From Asticcacaulis taihuensis (lineage in GTDB: Bacteria > Pseudomonadota > Alphaproteobacteria > Caulobacterales > Caulobacteraceae): a stretch of 64,000 bases of DNA. Under the pieces are notes generated by a model, which did no database searches, was not told where the DNA came from, and was given only the letters and a program-made list of their open reading frames with translations. The stretch is taken from assembly GCF_900100255.1 (NCBI RefSeq), contig NZ_FMTS01000005.1:186001-250000 (forward strand), written 5' to 3'. Shown in pieces: positions 57,594-64,000 of the stretch. Made by a program: the position numbers and the translations under genes. How positions within the stretch are numbered: the first letter of the stretch is position 1; each line of letters starts with the position of its first letter.

Positions 57594-58628
57594 TCAGTCG
57601 ATCAGCGGCGCGACCCAATTCTGGAATGCCGCAACGGCCGTCTCATGCTTCGGCGAGAGACGGCCGGTGTCGTAGACGCCGGCGTCAAGGTTTTGCTGCA
57701 CCTTCTCGGCGATCCATTTGTCTTCGGCCGTCACCTGATCGGACATGGCGATAGTGGCATCCGGCACCGGTTCGCCGTCGGGCGTCAGGTAGAGATAATC
57801 GAGTTGGGTCTGCTTATGCCCCACTGGCGACATACGCTCGATCATCAGGCCGCGATTATAGACATTGATGCCGATATTGGGCCACACCCAGCCCCACAGG
57901 CCGTCATAGACCGCGCCTGATTTCGGTGGGGCGTCGTGCAGCACCGCGTGGCCTTCCACCGTCACCTTGTACTGTTCCGAGATGATCTCCGCATCTAACG
58001 AAGGGTGCATGGCCGGCACATGATAGCCTTCGAGATAGTTCTCCACATAGGTCTTCCAGTTGCAATCGAGCAGGTGGGTGCGGCGCAAGCCCACCTTCAG
58101 GTTCGACCAGTCGGTATCCTTCAGCCGCGCATCGAGCGGCGCCATTTGGGCCTGAAAATCGGGCAGGTTTTCACCGATGCCGGCAAACACCAAACCGCGC
58201 CAGACTTGCAGCTTGATCGGATAGAGACCGTATTCGCGCGGGTCGAAATCGGAGGCCGCGCCGAAGTCACGAGCGGCGCGCAGGCGGCCGTCCAGCGTAT
58301 AGCGCCAGCCATGATACTGGCAGGTAAGATAGCCGTCACAGGTGCCTGACTCTTCGCGCGTCAGCGGTCCGGCGCGGTGGCGGCAGACATTGTGAAAGGC
58401 GCGTAAAGTCCCGTCATCGCCACGCACGATGACCACGGGATAGCCGGCAAGGATATCCGCCCGCCAGTCACACGGCTTGGCCAGGGCGCTTTCATGTGTC
58501 AGGAACTGCCAGTGATCGGCAAAGACCCGCTGGCGCTCGATCGGCCAGAATGCCGGATCGACATACCATTTTGCCGGGGCCGTAACAGGCGAGCTGGTTT
58601 TCGCGGGGCTGTCGGCGGTGTCCATCAT
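57594..58628 (-). CDS. Rieske-type ring-hydroxylating oxygenase, alpha subunit
   Basis: A 344-residue protein starting at ATG 58628, six bases after AAAAGGAC and overlapping the permease stop codon. The Rieske 2Fe-2S site is visible as FHNVCRHRAGPL and CQYHGWRY (C-x-H and C-x2-H), and the mononuclear iron site as NYLEGYHVPAMHPSLDAE, with two His and the bridging Asp/Glu. The 407-residue reading frame is longer but would run into the permease gene. No reductase, ferredoxin or beta-subunit gene is in view. It shares an operon with an amino-acid permease, so an amino-acid-related or betaine-like substrate seems more likely than a polycyclic aromatic one; this is inference. CntA- or GbcA-like enzymes are possible. 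Confidence 0.85.
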   Translation of the reverse strand: MMDTADSPAKTSSPVTAPAKWYVDPAFWPIERQRVFADHWQFLTHESALAKPCDWRADILAGYPVVIVRGDDGTLRAFHNVCRHRAGPLTREESGTCDGYLTCQYHGWRYTLDGRLRAARDFGAASDFDPREYGLYPIKLQVWRGLVFAGIGENLPDFQAQMAPLDARLKDTDWSNLKVGLRRTHLLDCNWKTYVENYLEGYHVPAMHPSLDAEIISEQYKVTVEGHAVLHDAPPKSGAVYDGLWGWVWPNIGINVYNRGLMIERMSPVGHKQTQLDYLYLTPDGEPVPDATIAMSDQVTAEDKWIAEKVQQNLDAGVYDTGRLSPKHETAVAAFQNWVAPLID

Positions 58629-60028
58629 TTTTGTCCTTTTGTGCGCAATATGTGCGCGCCATAAATCAGGGCGCCGACAGTGATCATCACCGTGGAGGCC
58701 CCCAGCAGTTTCAGGAAAGCCATCAGCGGGTGCGGTTCTTCCGGACTCGGCACCAGGCTGCCCGCAATAGCGCTCAGCACCATGACGGTGCCCAGAAGCG
58801 CCAGAAAGAGTGCCCAAGGCTTGCCGCCCGGCGTGCGAAAATCCAGCCTGCCGTCATTGCGTTTCTGCACAATCCAGTAGGCGGCGAACATCCACAGATA
58901 GGGGATCATGAAGGTGATGACGCCCATGGCGACGACGAAATCATAGGCGCCGGCCACGGTCGAGCCCAGGGCGCTCAGGGCCAGTACGGCGATGGTCAGC
59001 AATGCCTGTATCCAGATGGCGACGACCGGCGCGCCAGTCCTCGGATCGAGGCGGCCCACCGCCGGGGGCAGCATCCGGTCGACGCCGACGGCGAAGGGCA
59101 GGCGCGCCGCCGCGCCGAACCAGGCGCTCAAGCCGCCCAGCAGGGATAAGCCGATGATCAGCAGAAAGGCGGGTTGCGCCGCCGCCAGATGCAGTTTGTC
59201 CAGCGCTGCGCCAATCGCCTCGGGCAGGCCGCCCAGCCGCGAGGCCAGGCTCTGCGGCACGATCATCAGCATGGCACCGGTGCCGATGGCATAGCCCAGG
59301 GTCTGCAATATGGCCAGCAGGCCCAGCGCCCGCACGACCGTTTTGACGCCGCCCTTCACCTCATTGCGCATCAGGGCCACGCCCTCGACGCCGGCATAGG
59401 CGAACAACATGCTCGACCACAGGATGGCGCCATTGGCATTGAGCGGCGGCAGGTAGCTGGCAGCGGCGAAGTCGGTGGCGGAACCATCGCGGCCGCTCAG
59501 GTAAAATCCGGTGGCGATGATAAAGACAAGCAGCGAAATCGACATGGCGGCGCCGATCACTGGCAGCCATTTGCCGACACCGAAGCCTCGCGCGTGCATC
59601 AGCGCCACGAGGATGACCAGCAGGGACGTGGCGGCGAAAGCGCCCGACGGCTGCGCGAATATCAAGCCCAGCGGAGCGCCCCAGCCAGTGGCGACCAGGG
59701 ACCGTCCGAACAGATTGACGATGAAGAACAGCAGGCTGGCGAAATAGGGCAGGTTGCACGCCCAGTATAACCAGCCGCACAGGAAGCCGGCGAAGGGGCC
59801 TTGCGTCTCGCGCGTCCAGGCATAGATGGCGCCCTCTTCGGGAAAGCGCGCGGAAAGCTCCAAAGTGGCCGTCAGCAGCGGAATGAGAAACAGGATGGCG
59901 GCGGCGATCCAGATCGGCAGGGCCACCGGTCCGGTCGCTGCGCCCGTGGCCAGCCAGCGGATGCTGAAATTCATCGCGGCGGCATAGAGGGTAATGCCGA
60001 GGAGACCCGTTTTTTTCGCCGTTGTCAT
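58625..60028 (-). CDS. Amino-acid permease (APC superfamily)
   Basis: A 467-residue protein with about 12 membrane spans. The N-terminus (KKTGLLGITLYAAAMNFSIR) and the FPEEGAIYAWTRETQGPFAG stretch in the second and third spans correspond to the substrate site of APC transporters, and SSMLFAYAGVEGVALMRNEV is the typical sixth-span bend. The substrate cannot be predicted. The last codon overlaps the first of the oxygenase gene, so the two are co-translated; the permease probably imports what the oxygenase modifies. The MOSC gene upstream is 49 bases away and may belong to the same transcription unit. Confidence 0.9.
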   Translation of the reverse strand: MTTAKKTGLLGITLYAAAMNFSIRWLATGAATGPVALPIWIAAAILFLIPLLTATLELSARFPEEGAIYAWTRETQGPFAGFLCGWLYWACNLPYFASLLFFIVNLFGRSLVATGWGAPLGLIFAQPSGAFAATSLLVILVALMHARGFGVGKWLPVIGAAMSISLLVFIIATGFYLSGRDGSATDFAAASYLPPLNANGAILWSSMLFAYAGVEGVALMRNEVKGGVKTVVRALGLLAILQTLGYAIGTGAMLMIVPQSLASRLGGLPEAIGAALDKLHLAAAQPAFLLIIGLSLLGGLSAWFGAAARLPFAVGVDRMLPPAVGRLDPRTGAPVVAIWIQALLTIAVLALSALGSTVAGAYDFVVAMGVITFMIPYLWMFAAYWIVQKRNDGRLDFRTPGGKPWALFLALLGTVMVLSAIAGSLVPSPEEPHPLMAFLKLLGASTVMITVGALIYGAHILRTKGQK

Positions 60029-60077
60029 GATGCCGTCCCCGCGCCTTAAGGATGATTGCGCCGGTAACGGATAATCG

Positions 60078-60566
60078 TCAAGCCACCGTCAGATGATCGC
60101 CCAATCTGACCAAGCCGCTTTTCAGCACCCGCGCCGTTATGCCGCCGTGGCCGCGCACGGCATTGTAACCGCCAGTGCCGAAGGTTTCCTCCATGCGCGA
60201 ACAGGGATGGCATTCACCGGTCATTTCCAGCAGGGCTTCGCCCAGCCGGAAGCGCTTGTCCTTCAGGGCCAGCAGGTTAAGGCCGCGAATGACGATATTG
60301 CGGCGGAGTTGTTCGGGCGTCACCTTTTGATCGAGGTAGCTGGCTATGGCGGCGATATCTTCGCTCTGGATCAGCGTGACGTGGCGCGTGCCGCGTTTCG
60401 GGTTGCTGTAATGATCGCCGATCACGCCGGCCTGCGTATCCAGAACCACGCTGTCGACCACGCTGACCGGCCCGCGCCTGATGGGACGCACGCCCATCCA
60501 ATCGACCACGCCCGGCCGCATCCGTGCGTTCAGCAGTTCGGCCAGCGGTGATTTCGGATTGAGCAT
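60078..60566 (-). CDS. MOSC domain protein
   Basis: A 162-residue protein of the MOSC fold, which binds sulphurated metal or molybdenum cofactors. Seen: IQSEDIAAIASYLDQKVTPE, RRNIVIRGLNLLALKDKRFR and MTGECHPCSRMEETFGTGGY, with the conserved Cys, then GHGGITARVLKSGLVRLGD. This short form resembles YiiM. It may help detoxify or use N-hydroxylated compounds together with a partner, or deliver sulfur; no such partner is adjacent. moaA and mobA are 17 kb away. It lies 49 bases upstream of the permease gene and 31 bases downstream of the response regulator gene, all on the same strand. Confidence 0.9.
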   Translation of the reverse strand: MLNPKSPLAELLNARMRPGVVDWMGVRPIRRGPVSVVDSVVLDTQAGVIGDHYSNPKRGTRHVTLIQSEDIAAIASYLDQKVTPEQLRRNIVIRGLNLLALKDKRFRLGEALLEMTGECHPCSRMEETFGTGGYNAVRGHGGITARVLKSGLVRLGDHLTVA

Positions 60567-60597
60567 GACATCAGACTATCCCGCCTCCGGTATAGTA

Positions 60598-61245
60598 TCA
60601 ATGATTGGGCGTTAGTTTTTCCGCCTCGCCCATATCGGCGTGGACGCGCGTCAGGGCCATTGAGGCCGCCGCGATCCGGTTCAGGCTTTCGCTGATCTGC
60701 GGCAGGGCGCTGTGTGTTTCGATGACCTGCGCCGATTCCAGGATATCGTTCAGCGGGCCGGTGATCTTCTGGCGTGACAGGCGCAGGATTCGGTCCTTGA
60801 GTTCATTGACCTTTTTCAGGGCCTCCAGTTGTCCGCGCACCTGTCCTTCGGCGCGGGCATTGCGCAGCACATAGGCCAGTTGGTGCGACAGCAACCGCCA
60901 GTTCAGCGGCTTGACGACGAAGGACGTAGCGCCCAGAGCAAAGGCGCGATCGACCGCCACCATGTCCTCGCGGCCGGTCACCACCACGATCGGCAGGTGC
61001 TTCAATTGCTCGTCCCAACGGATGCGTTCGATCAGTTCGAAACCATCCAGGCGCGGCATGTCGAGATCGACCAGGGCAATATCGATGCCGCCCTGGTTCA
61101 GCCGTTCGAGCGCCACCAGGCCATCTTCCGCCACCTCGACCTCGACTGTTGGCGTTGCCAGGTGAACCATGGCGAATTCACGCAGGATGGGATCATCGTC
61201 GGCCACCAGAACGCGGGCAGATTCAAATTCAACAAAATGGGTCAT
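60598..61245 (-). CDS. Response regulator with helical C-terminal extension
   Basis: A 215-residue protein. The receiver has VLVADDDPILREF, phospho-acceptor Asp60 in IALVDLDMPRLDGFE, IVVVTGRED and SFVVKPLNWRLL. The C-terminal 80 residues form helices (EALKKVNELKDRILRLSRQK) with RQKITGPLNDILESAQVIE, which recalls a degenerate HisKA-like dimer helix without the His. No DNA-binding domain is seen. Its start overlaps the stop of the TadG-like gene by four bases (ATGA), so it is co-translated with a pilus-type protein. Control of pilus or surface behaviour by protein contact is a guess. Confidence 0.87.
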   Translation of the reverse strand: MTHFVEFESARVLVADDDPILREFAMVHLATPTVEVEVAEDGLVALERLNQGGIDIALVDLDMPRLDGFELIERIRWDEQLKHLPIVVVTGREDMVAVDRAFALGATSFVVKPLNWRLLSHQLAYVLRNARAEGQVRGQLEALKKVNELKDRILRLSRQKITGPLNDILESAQVIETHSALPQISESLNRIAAASMALTRVHADMGEAEKLTPNH

Positions 61246-62489
61246 GAGGATAATTTGGGTGCGGATTTCATCGGGCCTACGCCTTCGGGTACGGGCACCC
61301 CCGAACCGGTATAGTTGCTGTTGATGGTCAGGACCGGATTTTGCCGCAAGGTCAGGGTCTTGGCGACGATGACGCTCCAGGCGGAATCCTGCGCCACATT
61401 GCCCGGCGTATCGACAACCAGATGGGCGTTGGGAATATAGATGGTGCCGAGCAACTGGCTGACATTGCCTGAGGCGATGCTGAACGTGCCAAGATTGTCA
61501 CGCGAGGTGGCGATCAGGAAGCCGGCATTGGGGCCGCTCTTGCGCGCCGTCAGGCGAACCGTGGCGTTTTTCGAGAAGTTGAACACATTGCCAACGCCGA
61601 AGACCAGCGACACATCGTCTCCGCGCAGTGTCGAATTGTCGGTCATGATCAGCGGCGCCAGGAAATAGTGATCGCCGGGCTGCAAAAAGAGCGTTCCATT
61701 GCCGATGACAGTGATCGGCAGGCAGTGCAGGCCGGGCGGCAGGCTCATCGTGCCGGAGCCGAGCTGTATGGGGAGCAGGGGGCCTTTGAGCAGGTTGCAC
61801 GGCGTCTTGCTGCCCAGGTCCATGGCGGCAAACGGATCATCTATGGGCAGGGCGCCGGAATGGCCGGTGGGCTCCACCGGGCCGGACACGGAGCCCACCG
61901 CCTGGGCGGCCTCGGCCTGGATCAGTGCGCTGCTGGCCACCCTGATATCGGCATTGGCATGAACGGCGCAGCCGGTGGCGCGAATGCGTGCGGAGCCCTG
62001 CACCTGGATGCCGCCGGCTTTTGCCGTTTGCAGGATGCACAGAGGCACGCGCTGCACGTTTTCAGCCGTGGCGGTGGCGGCCAGGGCTTGATCGCCGAAG
62101 TTCATGAAACCGATCAGCGGTTTGTGTTCGGCGGTTCCGGTGACCGTCACCGAACCGGCGCGCTTATCTACCGTTGCGGTGAAGGTGGGCGTTGTCGTCT
62201 TGCCGCCGGTGCCACTTGTTTCGATTGATTGTTGAGCAACGGTTATGGCTGTCTGTGTGACCTGGGCGGAACCGACCGTGGCGACCGCAAGCTGCCCCGC
62301 GCCGGCCAGGGCCCCGGCATCGGCGGCGGCCTGAAGGCCTGAACGCGCGCTGGTCATGTCGGTGATTTCGAGAACGCCGGTCACGGCCAGTATGACAGGC
62401 ACGGCGGAAAGCGCCGCGATCACGCTGACATTGCCGCCGATTTGCCGGCAGGCCCAGGTCAGATAGGTTTGAAGTCTCAGCCGGCCCAT
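61242..62489 (-). CDS. TadG-like pilus assembly/surface protein
   Basis: A 415-residue protein. Residues 18-45 (GGNVSVIAALSAVPVILAVT and the following SARSGLQAAADAGALAGA) give the TadE/TadG signature: one membrane span after a short Arg-rich start, then an alanine helix. The rest is exported and rich in short strands with Thr, Asn and Gly (PITVIGNGTLFLQPGDHYFL, NVFNFSKNATVRLTARKSG), like a right-handed beta-helix. It lacks the von Willebrand A domain of some TadG proteins and no other tad gene is present. A CtrA-like sequence lies about 40 bases upstream (62526-62540). It is translationally coupled to the response regulator. Confidence 0.8.
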   Translation of the reverse strand: MGRLRLQTYLTWACRQIGGNVSVIAALSAVPVILAVTGVLEITDMTSARSGLQAAADAGALAGAGQLAVATVGSAQVTQTAITVAQQSIETSGTGGKTTTPTFTATVDKRAGSVTVTGTAEHKPLIGFMNFGDQALAATATAENVQRVPLCILQTAKAGGIQVQGSARIRATGCAVHANADIRVASSALIQAEAAQAVGSVSGPVEPTGHSGALPIDDPFAAMDLGSKTPCNLLKGPLLPIQLGSGTMSLPPGLHCLPITVIGNGTLFLQPGDHYFLAPLIMTDNSTLRGDDVSLVFGVGNVFNFSKNATVRLTARKSGPNAGFLIATSRDNLGTFSIASGNVSQLLGTIYIPNAHLVVDTPGNVAQDSAWSVIVAKTLTLRQNPVLTINSNYTGSGVPVPEGVGPMKSAPKLSS

Positions 62490-62525
62490 GGATTTGTCCT
62501 TAGTCTAAACCATGGCAGTGAGATT

Positions 62526-62540
62526 TTAAGATTTGCTTAT
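62526..62540. promoter_or_regulatory. CtrA-like sequence upstream of the TadG-like gene
   Basis: TTAA-N7-TTAT matches the CtrA consensus TTAA-N7-TTAA with one mismatch. It lies 37-51 bases before the TadG-like start, at a plausible promoter distance. CtrA controls pilus genes in Caulobacter; binding here is inference. Confidence 0.3.
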
Positions 62541-62638
62541 TAGACTTGGTTTACGACGCAATGTAGACAAGACTATCGCAAAGGTTGTGCGCGCTTAAGC
62601 TCATTTCGTTTTATGTATAGAGGGTGAATAAACGCGCA

Positions 62639-64000
<1,362 letters not shown>

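Noticed and set aside
58629-58817. N-terminal extension of the Rieske oxygenase gene
   Set aside because: It runs inside the permease gene in another frame, and the ATG at 58628 has its own ribosome binding site.

Overview
The window looks like a chromosomal segment of an alphaproteobacterium of the Caulobacterales. The moderate G+C content (about 60 % by eye), the alphaproteobacterial SOS box (GTTC-N7-GTTC) in front of dinB, a phasin/3-hydroxybutyrate dehydrogenase pair and a TadG-like pilus protein would fit a genus such as Asticcacaulis better than the higher-GC Caulobacter or Brevundimonas. This is an inference from composition and gene content; no rRNA or other taxonomic marker was seen. 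No prophage, insertion sequence, CRISPR array, tRNA or rRNA was found.

Layout. 1-2.4 kb: end of a GT39-type membrane glycosyltransferase, a Dabb protein, a MerC-like protein with a Zur-like dyad, and a Tag-type DNA glycosylase. 2.5-6.9 kb: a mannobiose module (GH130 mannosylglucose phosphorylase, cellobiose/mannobiose 2-epimerase, sodium/solute symporter). 7.1-11.9 kb: FrnE/DsbA oxidoreductase, Atm1-type ABC exporter, small lipoprotein, polyhydroxybutyrate genes (bdhA, phasin) and an exported protein. 12.1-15.3 kb: a response regulator translationally coupled to two tandem paralogous proteins of unrecognised family; this is the best candidate for an undescribed system. 15.5-23.8 kb: prolyl oligopeptidase, two paralogous membrane proteins with a winged-helix regulator, phenylalanine hydroxylase (phhA) with its pterin dehydratase (phhB), a Tat-exported sugar isomerase-like protein and a GH2 glycosidase.

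23.9-32.9 kb is a signalling and stress region: KdpE-like regulator, DUF1328 protein, KdpD-like kinase without sensor domain, a run of very small membrane or acidic proteins, two larger histidine kinases with a CheY-like regulator, a DUF883-like protein and a CsbD protein. 32.9-36.7 kb holds a second GH130 protein and a two-domain GT4 glycosyltransferase. 36.9-43.9 kb has DUF6445, an alpha/beta hydrolase, a DUF72/Gfo-Idh pair, an AT-richer ankyrin gene, SOS-controlled dinB, and moaA/mobA converging with overlapping ends.

44.2-51.1 kb is one overlapping operon of a three-receiver hybrid kinase, CheR, CheB, a second hybrid kinase and a response regulator, with no chemoreceptor. 51.2-57.6 kb is a regulator/kinase pair divergent from a MacB-like tripartite efflux set. 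57.6-62.5 kb runs leftward: Rieske oxygenase, amino-acid permease, MOSC protein, response regulator and TadG-like protein. The window ends inside a HAMP hybrid-type kinase. Receiver or histidine-kinase genes are unusually dense (15 by my count). Six copies of two hairpin-rich intergenic repeat families (A: three, B: three) sit strictly between genes.
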